From Candidatus Obscuribacterales bacterium (GTDB lineage: Bacteria; Cyanobacteriota; Vampirovibrionia; Obscuribacterales; Obscuribacteraceae), in assembly GCA_031292355.1 (NCBI GenBank), contig JARLHI010000076.1, positions 1 through 64,000 on the forward strand: a stretch of DNA of 64,000 nt. Reading direction: 5' to 3'. Of the stretch, positions 16,606 to 25,389 are shown piece after piece. The notes under the pieces were generated by a model. It was not told the origin of the DNA and did not search any database. It worked only from the letters and a program-made list of their open reading frames with translations. The first letter of the stretch is position 1; each line of letters opens with the position of its first letter. A program made the translations under genes and the position numbers.

Positions 16606-16668
16606 AACACTTCCTCGATATCAGAACCAATCACATCTACAACCAGATCAAAAATAAGCGAAACCCAT

Positions 16669-17877
16669 TCAAGTTTTGAAAGCGTAAAAGAGCCCCCTGG
16701 TATTTTTGAGATCTTTATGGCCTTTGTACAAAAATGGAAAACCGGTTGACTGTTTTGCAGGCAACCAGTCAATGGCAAAAATTTGATTGCCATACTTCCA
16801 GGCAATGCTGCCGAGAACCTTGCCAGATTTTATAGCAATTGCGTGAACCGCACATATGCTGCTATTAACGTCGAGCCCTGGAGCGTACTGGGCAAAGCGC
16901 GGAATAACGCGCGAAGTGCCCACAAACGCCACATCCTGGCAAATTGACAGACCTCTGGTCCAGCCAGGAAGTGTCACAACAGGACAAAAAACTTCGTCAT
17001 CAATGTAACCAAATTCACCATAACCGCTATTGTCAACCCATATTTTTTCTCGCCCAGAAGACCCGTCCAGCCGAGCTGAATGCGGTCGAGTCAGCCCTCG
17101 AGCGATTACTTGCCTGCTCTTACCCGAAAATATGACCCCTCGTCCATCGACTGGATAATTCTGATGCCCCGGTCGTCTGGATGATATTTTGTCGGATGAA
17201 GCCGAGAAAAACGATTGCGATAAATTAGCACCGGCTGCAATCGAATTTAGTTGAATGTAATTCTGGCCAAAATCGGGCTGACCATCGCGCTCGATGCAAT
17301 CTGGCCACCAGACACGCTCAAAACTGCCATCATCTTCAATCTTGATGACGGCGTTTTGACCAACGGCATTGGCATGCAATTTGCCGCCAATCATCGCCAG
17401 ATCATGCATATAGAGACAGCCTGGAAAAAAAGTAGAACGCACAGAAACAAGTGGTTTCCTACCAGGGGACAAGACACTGATGTCATCTCTGTCATGCAGT
17501 CCTTGTACAGGCTTAAGTGTGAATATTTGATTGGGGTTTCTGGTGCTTGCAATATGCACTTGCGACTTCAGTCGATCGACTGCAATACCAGAGGGATGCG
17601 GCAAGGGCATATAGCTGATTTCAGGACGTTTTGCACTACCTAAAGCAAGAAGGAAGTGTTCGTATTCTCGCCCGACTAGAAGTGTTATTTTCAGGCGTTC
17701 CAAAACGCCCCACCAGTCGCCTTTTACTTTAAAATCAAGTAGCCTTTGATCGATATCTGAGGCTCCGCCAAAGTGACCATTGATTTGCGCTGGATCACGC
17801 AGAAGTCCACCATGCTCCGCCCATAACGACTCGGCTTCCGAGTCTAAATTCGACTTCTGTTTTGCATTTCTCGCCAC
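16669..17877 (-). CDS. TIGR03032/DUF4915-type protein
   Basis: This 402-residue protein is recognised by its central block PHPSGIAVDRLKSQVHIAST and RNPNQIF (about 92-118), plus GVGQ/HDLAMIGG-like strands that suggest a beta-propeller. I recall this as the TIGR03032 (DUF4915) family of unknown biochemical role, seen in polysaccharide and sulfotransferase neighbourhoods. It has no signal peptide or membrane segment, so a cytoplasmic location is likely. The predicted GTG start overlaps the upstream GT2 gene by 34 bp, suggesting translational coupling; no better start is seen downstream. An enzyme or sugar-binding role is inference only. Confidence 0.7.
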   Translation of the reverse strand: MARNAKQKSNLDSEAESLWAEHGGLLRDPAQINGHFGGASDIDQRLLDFKVKGDWWGVLERLKITLLVGREYEHFLLALGSAKRPEISYMPLPHPSGIAVDRLKSQVHIASTRNPNQIFTLKPVQGLHDRDDISVLSPGRKPLVSVRSTFFPGCLYMHDLAMIGGKLHANAVGQNAVIKIEDDGSFERVWWPDCIERDGQPDFGQNYIQLNSIAAGANLSQSFFSASSDKISSRRPGHQNYPVDGRGVIFSGKSRQVIARGLTRPHSARLDGSSGREKIWVDNSGYGEFGYIDDEVFCPVVTLPGWTRGLSICQDVAFVGTSRVIPRFAQYAPGLDVNSSICAVHAIAIKSGKVLGSIAWKYGNQIFAIDWLPAKQSTGFPFLYKGHKDLKNTRGLFYAFKT

Positions 17878-18566
17878 AGCTCGAATGCCCCCCAGTACAT
17901 TTTGAATGCCGAACCATAATTAGTGGTTGACTTGCCACCATGCCGTCTTGTGGAAAGCACAGGCACTTCAATGATTGGATAGTTTTCCATACGGCAAATT
18001 GCATTGAACTCAGCATCGATTAAATCATCAGCACGATTCAAATCCATCAATTTAGTGAAGCTGCGAGGAAATACCTTCGGCGTACCATTGATATCCCAGA
18101 CAGGCAGATCGAAAAAGGCTCGGCATTCAAGATTGTAGATAAGCGATCCCAGGCGTCGTCTCCAATTATCGCGTACTTTTCGATTAGCTTTTACAACCAC
18201 CGCAGGAAATGCCTTGGCATACAAAATAGTCAATGTCAAAATTTCAGCAGTCGTGCGCGCCGAATTGGTGTAGCACAACAAATCCCCTTTGGCATGGCTT
18301 AAGCCCAGCTTGACCGAAAGCCCCCAGCCACCAGCGTTGCTATCGACGCAAACTACGTTTTCATTTTCCGCTGCCAGTTGCCGACAAACTTCAACAGATT
18401 GATCTGAACAAGCATTTGTAACCAGAACAATTTCATAGGTGCCAGGCACCACTGACAGTGCCTTCGCATAATTGGCGACAATTTCGCCAACATGATCTGC
18501 TTGATTATGGACAGGCAAAATCACAGATACACAGTTTTCCACAACCTTATTCAAACCAACACTCAA
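17844..18566 (-). CDS. Family 2 glycosyltransferase (DPM-like)
   Basis: The 240-residue protein is a short GT-A glycosyltransferase: SVILPVHNQADHVGEIV at the N terminus, EIVLVTNACSDQS for the nucleotide-binding strand and an Asn-Ser-Ala (YTNSART) at the place of the usual DxD. The missing Asp is unusual and may point to altered metal or donor use. No membrane anchor is present. Its start overlaps the stop of the transketolase C-terminal subunit by 4 bp (ATGA), so it belongs to the same operon. Donor and acceptor are unknown. Confidence 0.8.
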   Translation of the reverse strand: MSVGLNKVVENCVSVILPVHNQADHVGEIVANYAKALSVVPGTYEIVLVTNACSDQSVEVCRQLAAENENVVCVDSNAGGWGLSVKLGLSHAKGDLLCYTNSARTTAEILTLTILYAKAFPAVVVKANRKVRDNWRRRLGSLIYNLECRAFFDLPVWDINGTPKVFPRSFTKLMDLNRADDLIDAEFNAICRMENYPIIEVPVLSTRRHGGKSTTNYGSAFKMYWGAFELWREMQNRSRI

Positions 18567-19492
18567 AACAACGCACCAAGCTTCAGCGTGCTAGCTAATC
18601 GCTGTACAGACTCGGCAGAAATTCCCAGCCGTTCGTGCATAAATTTTTGCGAACCGGTAATACCATCAGGAGTATTTTCAACGGCACATCTAGTTAGCTT
18701 GCACGAAATACCTTCCTGAGCGATAACCTCAGACACAAAAGAAGCGAGTCCGCCGCTAGCGTAATGAGCTTCGAGCGTGATGACATTGTCGAAACCTTGC
18801 AAATAGTTAGCAAGGTCTCGGGTAGGCGACGGATTGAACGACGAAACAAGCAACAATGAAGCTTTGATGCCCTGTGCCCAAAGCAAGTCACAAGCTCTAT
18901 TAGCTTCAGCAGCAATAGCTCCTAGAGAAACAACAACGAGGTCACTACCATCGCGAATTTTCTGAATTTTGCCGAGAGTGAATTCACCATTCAAGCCAGG
19001 CACAATCGTCTTATCATCTTTACCCAGGCGATAATAGACTGGCTGGGGCAGATCGTATGTTGCACGCAAAGCATTTTTAGTTTGCTCGGCATCCGCTGGC
19101 GCAACAACAGTCATTCCTGGCTGGGTGCGCATCACGGCAATATCTTCCAGACCATAATGCGAAGCACCATTGTGTGCGTATTCAACACCACCACCGACGC
19201 CTACAATGCGCACGGGCAGGTGCTGCAAGATAGGACCGTTGCGAATGAATTCATATGGTCTCAAGGTGGCGAACGTAACAATAGAATAGACAAATGGCAA
19301 AAAACCGGCTTCAGCCAGACCAGTAGCGATGCCCACCATATTTTGTTCGGCCACACCGACATTGATGAAGCGCTCAGGAAATTTATTAGCAAATGGCTCG
19401 AGAGCCATATAGCCAAGATCACCGGTTAGCAAAAAAATCCTTGAATCAGTCTCTGCCAGCGCGGTTAAAGTGGCAGCGAATGCACCTCTCAT
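18563..19492 (-). CDS. Transketolase, C-terminal subunit (split enzyme)
   Basis: The 309-residue product matches the pyrimidine-binding and C-terminal domains of thiamine-diphosphate transketolases. The catalytic Glu lies in INVGVAEQNMVGIATGLAEA, and further family strands (GPILQHLPVRIVGVGGG, VYYRLGK) follow. It starts inside the stop of the N-terminal subunit (4-bp overlap), so the two halves are made together and should form a heterotetramer. Transketolase moves two-carbon ketol units between sugar phosphates. Inside a polysaccharide operon such split copies probably serve a dedicated sugar rather than central metabolism; this is inference. Confidence 0.9.
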   Translation of the reverse strand: MRGAFAATLTALAETDSRIFLLTGDLGYMALEPFANKFPERFINVGVAEQNMVGIATGLAEAGFLPFVYSIVTFATLRPYEFIRNGPILQHLPVRIVGVGGGVEYAHNGASHYGLEDIAVMRTQPGMTVVAPADAEQTKNALRATYDLPQPVYYRLGKDDKTIVPGLNGEFTLGKIQKIRDGSDLVVVSLGAIAAEANRACDLLWAQGIKASLLLVSSFNPSPTRDLANYLQGFDNVITLEAHYASGGLASFVSEVIAQEGISCKLTRCAVENTPDGITGSQKFMHERLGISAESVQRLASTLKLGALF

Positions 19493-20463
19493 GCGTTTAT
19501 CTCCTCCAGCTCGCGATTAGCCTGGATAAACTCAGATTCAGACAGAGGACTGTAATGCCACTTAATCTGGTGCTCCATAAATGAAACACCTTTACCAAAA
19601 GTCGTTTTAGCAATAAGCACTTTCGGTTTTCCAGACAGACCTTTCGCCACAGCCAGTGTGATTTTTAAAGCCTCAAGATCGTGTCCATCCACTTCATCAA
19701 CGTGCCAACCGAAAGCTCGAAACTTATCGGCCAAACATTCGAGATTGATCACTTCGCTTGTATACCCAAAAGCTTGCTGTCCGTTGAGATCAACTATCGC
19801 AACCAGATTATCCAACCGATGGTGAGCGGCAAACATAATTGATTCCCACAATGCACCTTCATTGCACTCAGCGTCACTGACAAGAACATAGACTTGCCTA
19901 CTCGAATTTTGAACACGAGCAGCAAGAGCAGCGCCCACACCAAAAGAAAGACCCTGTCCAAGAGAACCCGTGGCGAAGTCGACACCCGGGCAGACCAGCT
20001 CTGGATGCACACCGAGTTTGGAGCCGTCGGCACAAAAAGAATCGAGCGTTTCTTGGTCGATGAAATCACACAAGTGTAAAGCTGCGTACAGAGCCAGAGC
20101 CGCATGACCTTTGGACAGGACAAAACGGTCGCGTTCTGGGTCTTTTACATCCTGCACATTGATAATGCCACCATACAAAGCGGCGATAATATCGGCGACA
20201 GATAACGCCGAGCCGATATGCCCGACGCCTGCGCGACGCGACTGCTCGATGATAATTTGTCGAATCTGGCAAGCGGAAAGCAATGGATTCTCGCGAAAAC
20301 TCCAGATTAGTGTAAATGATCGAAGCCCGTCAGTAGACTTTCTTGGACATGCTTTATCGATCGTGTCATTAGAACTTATCAAAGTAAGAGACGTCAGACT
20401 CGGCCCAAACCGCCTTAACGCCTGCCAAATGGCAGTTGAGCCGGATTGTAAACAGCTGCTCAC
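19489..20463 (-). CDS. Transketolase, N-terminal subunit (split enzyme)
   Basis: The thiamine-diphosphate-binding half: VGHIGSALSVADIIAALYGG, RFVLSKGHAALALYAAL, GSLGQGLSFGVGAALA and SDAECNEGALWES with a downstream VDLNGQQ, the usual GDGxxxEG...N motif in a variant form. Family similarity starts near residue 60 (ENPLLSACQIRQ). The 60 residues before it, from the GTG at 20463, look non-coding and have no ribosome-binding site; an in-frame TTG at 20283 is close to the expected start. The true start is therefore uncertain and the gene may be about 180 bp shorter. It heads the operon running to 14515. Confidence 0.85.
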   Translation of the reverse strand: MSSCLQSGSTAIWQALRRFGPSLTSLTLISSNDTIDKACPRKSTDGLRSFTLIWSFRENPLLSACQIRQIIIEQSRRAGVGHIGSALSVADIIAALYGGIINVQDVKDPERDRFVLSKGHAALALYAALHLCDFIDQETLDSFCADGSKLGVHPELVCPGVDFATGSLGQGLSFGVGAALAARVQNSSRQVYVLVSDAECNEGALWESIMFAAHHRLDNLVAIVDLNGQQAFGYTSEVINLECLADKFRAFGWHVDEVDGHDLEALKITLAVAKGLSGKPKVLIAKTTFGKGVSFMEHQIKWHYSPLSESEFIQANRELEEINA

Positions 20464-20557
20464 ACGAGCTTAATACGGCAAGGATACAATGTCTCTCAAC
20501 GTATAATCGACAGGCGCATATCTAGCCCGCTAAATTGCTCTCTACTGAGGAAGTCAA

Positions 20558-21979
20558 TTGTTGAATCGCAAACCAAAAGTCGTGGCGATTGTGCCTTCAT
20601 TCATTGCTTCGTGCCAGATCAACGTGATCAAGCCGTTACAGGGACTGGTTAATCGCGGTTTGATTCAGCTCGAAGTAAAGCAAGAAACGCGCGCGAATGT
20701 AAATTGCGTGCATCAAGCCGATCTAGTCGTGTTCTGTCGCAATACAGAGCCAAGCTACGCTTATTTGCTCAACGAAGCAGTTTCAACCAACAAGCCCATT
20801 ATTTACGACCTGGATGACAATTTCTGGGACGTTCCTTTTGAGACCGACCCAGAGCTTGCAAGATATCACCGCCTTCCACTACGGATCCAACAACTCGAAA
20901 AATACCTGACAAAAGCCACTCTGGTCCGGGTTTACAGTCCAGTTATGGGCGACATCATCAGTAAATTTAACCGTAACGTCAAATTTCTCAAAGCTGGATT
21001 TGACTTTGATTTGCTGCCTACTCAAAAGTCTAAAAGCAAAAACGAAAAACTGCGTGTCGTTTACGCCACCAGCCGCACCGTAGACAACCAATACAAACTC
21101 TTTTCAGGTGGGCTTTTCAAAGCGCTCGAGCAACTGGGCGATTCAATAGAATTTACAATCTGGGGCTGCCAACCCGGTGATTTGATTGGTCAGAAGGGCA
21201 TCCAGACTTTACCTCTGGTCGGCGACTACGAAGATTTTCTGCGCCAGTTTGCACGTCAGTCTTTCGACATTGGCCTTGCGCCAATGGAAGACACCGCCTT
21301 CTACCGCTCGAAGACAAACACCAAGTTCAGAGACTATGGTGCTTGCAAAGTCGCTGGAATCTACTCGAATGTGCAAGTTTATGCTGACTGTGTGGAGAAC
21401 AACCGCACTGGATTGCTCGTTGAAAACACTACAGAAGGCTGGTACGAAGGCATCTCTGCTCTGGTGCGAGATCAAAATTTACGCGAAAGCATCCAAAAGA
21501 ACGCCTACGAGCAAGTATACACATACTATCGTCAACAAATCGTTGAAGACCAGTGGCTCGAGCAAATTGAGCAAATCCTCTTAGCCGATCCCTGCTATTC
21601 GCTCACGCACAGTCCATCGCGTCAGGTCACGGAACTCTTGATTAGAGCAGACAGAGATAATTTTTCTGGCGTCACTCTACCGCTATTTTCTCCCGGCAAA
21701 GAATTGAGTCTGGGGAATTTGTTTTTGGAAATATTGACCGCTGATAACGGTGTCATCCGCGAAGCCTCGTCGACTCAGCCCATTCGCAATGAAGAAAAAG
21801 GCATTGCTGAATTCAATTTCAGCCCCATCCGCAACTCGCAGCAAAAAGAATTCATTTTGCGTTTCATCAGCGCGCCATCCAACTCTACAGATGCGAGCGC
21901 GAGCCAGTGGCACCCAGTTTCTGGTTTCGTGCACATGCAGTATGGCGGGGTCAGTGCTAAAGTAGGGGCACTAATTTGA
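20558..21979 (+). CDS. GT4-type glycosyltransferase with C-terminal beta-sandwich
   Basis: The 473-residue protein has a two-Rossmann glycosyltransferase domain: an N-terminal block with IYDLDDNFWDVP, a nucleotide-sugar region (VVYATSRTVDNQ ... FTIWGCQPGD) and an APMEDTAFYRSKTNTKFRDYGACK stretch (split here only by length) that corresponds to the donor-binding loop of GT4 enzymes. The last 130 residues form a beta-rich module resembling that of the next gene. The start is TTG at 20558 with GAGG 7 bases upstream; a second TTG follows at once. It is divergent from the transketolase operon and overlaps the next gene by one base. Confidence 0.8.
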   Translation: MLNRKPKVVAIVPSFIASCQINVIKPLQGLVNRGLIQLEVKQETRANVNCVHQADLVVFCRNTEPSYAYLLNEAVSTNKPIIYDLDDNFWDVPFETDPELARYHRLPLRIQQLEKYLTKATLVRVYSPVMGDIISKFNRNVKFLKAGFDFDLLPTQKSKSKNEKLRVVYATSRTVDNQYKLFSGGLFKALEQLGDSIEFTIWGCQPGDLIGQKGIQTLPLVGDYEDFLRQFARQSFDIGLAPMEDTAFYRSKTNTKFRDYGACKVAGIYSNVQVYADCVENNRTGLLVENTTEGWYEGISALVRDQNLRESIQKNAYEQVYTYYRQQIVEDQWLEQIEQILLADPCYSLTHSPSRQVTELLIRADRDNFSGVTLPLFSPGKELSLGNLFLEILTADNGVIREASSTQPIRNEEKGIAEFNFSPIRNSQQKEFILRFISAPSNSTDASASQWHPVSGFVHMQYGGVSAKVGALI

Positions 21980-22698
21980 TGTTTGAGACAAATGCGTTGT
22001 CCGAATTAAACAGACCGCCCAAAACTGATAGCGACCCTGAAAGTAATCACCTGGACGATTCCGACCAGGTGCGATTGCTTAAAGCGCGCATTGAAAAGCT
22101 CGAACAAGAAATCTTCAACGTTAGCAACAAAGGCAAACTGATTGCCCAGGAACTGGATCTTTTCAGACAAAGGCGGGTCGTCTTCTGGTCGGACCGCTTC
22201 CGCAATACTTTTGATGCCTGGAATTTGATGCATCACAGTTTTCAGCAACTCAAAGACGACAGCCTGCTTTTTCACAAGGGTATCCAAAAATTTCGCTTAC
22301 AACCAAGCTACAGCCTCTTGCGTGTGCCCTATTTAACTTATAGTTTACATCCCGATCGTCCCAATCTGTGCGGCATTTTGCTCGCTCCTATACTCGATGT
22401 GCCAGTGCAAGCGGGTGAAATTTGTATCCGCATTTTCTCAGAGCCTGACAATCTAGTTGCCGCCTGCAACCGTTCGGTCAGCGAAATTGTTGATGATGAG
22501 CCAGTTCTATTCGAATTCCCAGCTATTGCCTGTTCTCATTCTACAAAACTGCACATGCGTGTTTATGTTCAGGCAGTGGATGCACCAATTCGCATTTTCG
22601 AACTGCGACACTATGAATTGGGCGGCTTTGGACGGCTGAAAACAAAACCATTTGTCGGATTTCTATTTGCCGATAGTCAAACCGTTACTAAGCCCTGA
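21979..22698 (+). CDS. Coiled-coil plus beta-sandwich protein of unknown function
   Basis: The ATG at 21979 overlaps the upstream stop (TGATG). An in-frame TTG one codon earlier is less likely. The 239-residue product has a predicted coiled coil at about residues 25-65 (VRLLKARIEKLEQEIFNVSN), then a basic linker, and from about 100 onward a beta-rich domain (TYSLHPDRPNLCGILLAP, EICIRIFSEPDNLVA, LHMRVYVQ). The domain resembles the C-terminal module of the neighbouring GT4 protein. The combination suggests a carbohydrate-binding partner of that transferase; I recognise no catalytic motif. Confidence 0.7.
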   Translation: MFETNALSELNRPPKTDSDPESNHLDDSDQVRLLKARIEKLEQEIFNVSNKGKLIAQELDLFRQRRVVFWSDRFRNTFDAWNLMHHSFQQLKDDSLLFHKGIQKFRLQPSYSLLRVPYLTYSLHPDRPNLCGILLAPILDVPVQAGEICIRIFSEPDNLVAACNRSVSEIVDDEPVLFEFPAIACSHSTKLHMRVYVQAVDAPIRIFELRHYELGGFGRLKTKPFVGFLFADSQTVTKP

Positions 22699-23817
22699 TT
22701 AAAATTGACTGCGCACACTGCGCAGAGGTCTAGTCAATTTCCAAGAAATACTGTGTTCCATTTGATCGATGGCCGCTTTCAATTCCTTGCACTCGCCTTC
22801 ACGGTGTTCGAGCTGATTGCTGACATAAATCAACTCTTTCATCAAAGAAGTAATGCGTTGTTCGGCATGAAAAAGCGCCTCTCTAAAATCAGCGACCTCT
22901 TCTTGAGAGAATGCAGTCTGACCTCTTGGATTAGCCCGGCGCAATGCTTCTACAGTCAAGCCTTCTTCAACGACCAGATGGTCAACGTGCAACGCTATTT
23001 GCTCGGCCGCACGCTTGAAGTAATGCGCTTCATCTTCACCAATTCGCTCGAGATAATGCCCCCAGGACTTCCATATGCGCACTAAATCAGCAACGAAATA
23101 AAGTCCAGTCAAATTAGTGGATGTGGTGCTTTCACGATGACGACGAAATCCACAAAGCACATCACTTAGATAATAGAAATCGCCGTTTTGAAGAATGCGA
23201 AACCAGTAATCGATATCTCCCCAATGGTAAAGCCGTCCATCCAAGCCGGTGCCAGCGTCTTTGCGACGAAACATGCCGGTGCTTGGCTCGCCAATCCAGT
23301 TTTGCAAAACAATCAAATTGGCGACAATAACTTCGTCCGCTTTCAATTGCACGTCTTTTTTAAACCGCACCAATTTTTCGATTTCCAGTCCATTTTCATC
23401 AATCCAGCGCTTGCCGCAAGTAACGAGCGCCACGTCTGGTCTGGCTTCCAGAACTTCGACCATACGCTGTAGGCATTGGCCTTCGAGCAAGTCGTCTTGC
23501 GCATAGAGCTTGATGTAGGTACCGCTTGCAGCCTGAATGCAGGCGTTATAGTTTTCAAACAATCCAAGCCGAGTATTCGCGTCGTGCACCACTTTGATAC
23601 GATCGTCTTGAGCTGCTGCCTCGTTGATGATTTGTCGACTCTCATCAGTGGAACCGTCGTCCCTAACGATCAACTCCCAGTCCGTAAAACTCTGGCAAGA
23701 GATATTGGCGATTGCCGTTTTAAGGTATTTGCTGCCATTAAATACAGGCAGACAAACAGAGACCGCTGGCTGTCGTGGATGTTTTATCACTTGATTCGAT
23801 TGCGACACTTTAACCAC
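22699..23817 (-). CDS. Family 2 glycosyltransferase with coiled-coil tail
   Basis: This 372-residue protein has a typical GT-A domain: SVCLPVFNGSKYLKTAIANI, ELIVRDDGSTDES, and LYAQDDLL as the DxD-type metal site near residue 105. From about residue 295 a coiled coil follows, ending in the MEHSISWKLTRPLRSVRSQ motif. This S-x-SWKLT-x-PLR ending is a known tail of polysaccharide glycosyltransferases and recurs in the protein at 26866. Donor and acceptor are unknown. It is the last gene of the minus-strand cluster 28894-22699 and ends directly against the stop of the convergent coiled-coil gene. Confidence 0.85.
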   Translation of the reverse strand: MVKVSQSNQVIKHPRQPAVSVCLPVFNGSKYLKTAIANISCQSFTDWELIVRDDGSTDESRQIINEAAAQDDRIKVVHDANTRLGLFENYNACIQAASGTYIKLYAQDDLLEGQCLQRMVEVLEARPDVALVTCGKRWIDENGLEIEKLVRFKKDVQLKADEVIVANLIVLQNWIGEPSTGMFRRKDAGTGLDGRLYHWGDIDYWFRILQNGDFYYLSDVLCGFRRHRESTTSTNLTGLYFVADLVRIWKSWGHYLERIGEDEAHYFKRAAEQIALHVDHLVVEEGLTVEALRRANPRGQTAFSQEEVADFREALFHAEQRITSLMKELIYVSNQLEHREGECKELKAAIDQMEHSISWKLTRPLRSVRSQF

Positions 23818-23823
23818 TCACCG

Positions 23824-25371
23824 CTAGTTTTCAGTGCCGCTGCTTACAGTCGCCGCCAGTTGCCTCTGAGTGGGTGGCTGATGAATTTCTTTCAGTTTGA
23901 TCTCATCTTCCAGCCATTGCAGATGAGGGCCGCGCGAAAAGCGACCAGCAATCTTCAAAACAAATTTGGCGGCAAACAAACGCGGGCGCATCTTCATCAT
24001 ATGCATCCAGTATTTGACGCGATATCGATAAGACTGTTGATAAAGGAGATTGTGCACCATTTTGTCGAAAGCAGCTGTGATGCTTTCCATATCAGCAAGA
24101 ACGTCATCGGCGCTGCGTAAATATTGAGGATTTAACTTGCGAATTTTAAAGGAGTCAATGGCTTCGTTATAAACGGCCACTGTTTGTCTGGCAATTTCGG
24201 AGCGTTGAAACACTTTGAGAACGCGCTCTCTGGCATTGTCTCCGAGCCGTTTGCGTTCTTTTTCATCCAGAGCGAGCGCGATTATGGCTGCAGCTAATGG
24301 TTCAACTTCTTTGGCTGGCACCAGTTTGCCAGATGTACCATCGACTATATATTCACGCGTCCCACCAGAAGTGGTGCCGATGACAGCTCGCCCGCAAGAC
24401 ATAGCTTCCAGACATGAATAAGGTGAATTGTCGTAAACCGAAGGTACGACACTAATATCGCAAGAACGATAATAAGCCGGTAAATCATTGAGTGGAATGC
24501 GGTCGATGAAAGTAATACTGCTGGAACAATTAGACGCGACAATGAACTCCTTCAATTCATCGAGATGCGATTTTTGCCCTTTACCACTGTTTGTGTCATT
24601 ACCAATGATGTAGAAGTGCGCATTTGGCACAGCTTTAACGACAGCAGGGACCGACTGAATTAAATACCGAATGCCTTTTCTTTCTTCCAGGCGTCCGACA
24701 AATAGTATTTTCACTTGTCCAATTTGATCAGGCTCAGCCAGTTTGCGCTCCCCATCTGGGCAAAACTGATTTGCGTCAATCGGATTCATGACGATTTTGA
24801 TTTTCTCAAGCGGACAATTCAAATCGCCGGCCACAAAAGTGGCAAGATCAAGCGAAGGCGACGTAATAGCGTCAGCATTGAGCATGGCTACTCGCTCAAC
24901 CATCGCCACAAACTGATGGTCGAACGTGGCTGAGACATTGTGCAAATTTTCGGCGATAAACTTTGAATGGGGCGTGTATAACCGAATCGTTAAAGGTGCC
25001 ACTTTCGTCAATGCCGGGAAAAAGCCCTCGGCTAATAACTCGGGCGTATCGACAACATCAAACGGCAATTCTTTGTGCAACTGCAAGAATTTCTGCCACA
25101 AAGTTGCCGAGCTGTTAATGACATAACGTGAGTACGGAATACAAAGAGCGAGCATACCTAGCTCAGTCTCTGGAAAGTACGACTCGACCCTGTGAACCGT
25201 AACGCCTTGATCATCGACCACTTTGGCTTTGGTCTTTTCTTTAGCGAGAGATATCACTACTACTTCATGCCCAATTTCTCTCAAGCCCTGAGCAAGGTGT
25301 CTGGCAAATGTAGCAATGCCACCAAAGCCAGTATCAGGCGGATATTCACGTGAGAGAAGACAAATGCGCAT
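23824..25371 (-). CDS. GT4-family glycosyltransferase
   Basis: The 515-residue product is a retaining GT-B enzyme: the N terminus RICLLSREYPPDTGFGGIA with the Gly-rich acceptor loop, KILFVGRLEERKGIRYLI for the donor domain, and PSVYDNSPYSCLEAMSCGRAVI carrying the E-x7-E type motif. About 100 residues after the GT-B core form a basic helical tail rich in Arg and Lys, probably for membrane association. Together with its neighbours it should add a sugar to the lipid-linked chain; the donor cannot be told. It lies 6 bp before the GT2 gene. Confidence 0.85.
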   Translation of the reverse strand: MRICLLSREYPPDTGFGGIATFARHLAQGLREIGHEVVVISLAKEKTKAKVVDDQGVTVHRVESYFPETELGMLALCIPYSRYVINSSATLWQKFLQLHKELPFDVVDTPELLAEGFFPALTKVAPLTIRLYTPHSKFIAENLHNVSATFDHQFVAMVERVAMLNADAITSPSLDLATFVAGDLNCPLEKIKIVMNPIDANQFCPDGERKLAEPDQIGQVKILFVGRLEERKGIRYLIQSVPAVVKAVPNAHFYIIGNDTNSGKGQKSHLDELKEFIVASNCSSSITFIDRIPLNDLPAYYRSCDISVVPSVYDNSPYSCLEAMSCGRAVIGTTSGGTREYIVDGTSGKLVPAKEVEPLAAAIIALALDEKERKRLGDNARERVLKVFQRSEIARQTVAVYNEAIDSFKIRKLNPQYLRSADDVLADMESITAAFDKMVHNLLYQQSYRYRVKYWMHMMKMRPRLFAAKFVLKIAGRFSRGPHLQWLEDEIKLKEIHQPPTQRQLAATVSSGTEN

Positions 25372-25389
25372 AAATCCTCAATTAAGTAC

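Noticed and set aside
23476-24120. Plus-strand frame across the GT2/GT4 border
   Set aside because: It spans two genes with clear motifs on the other strand.
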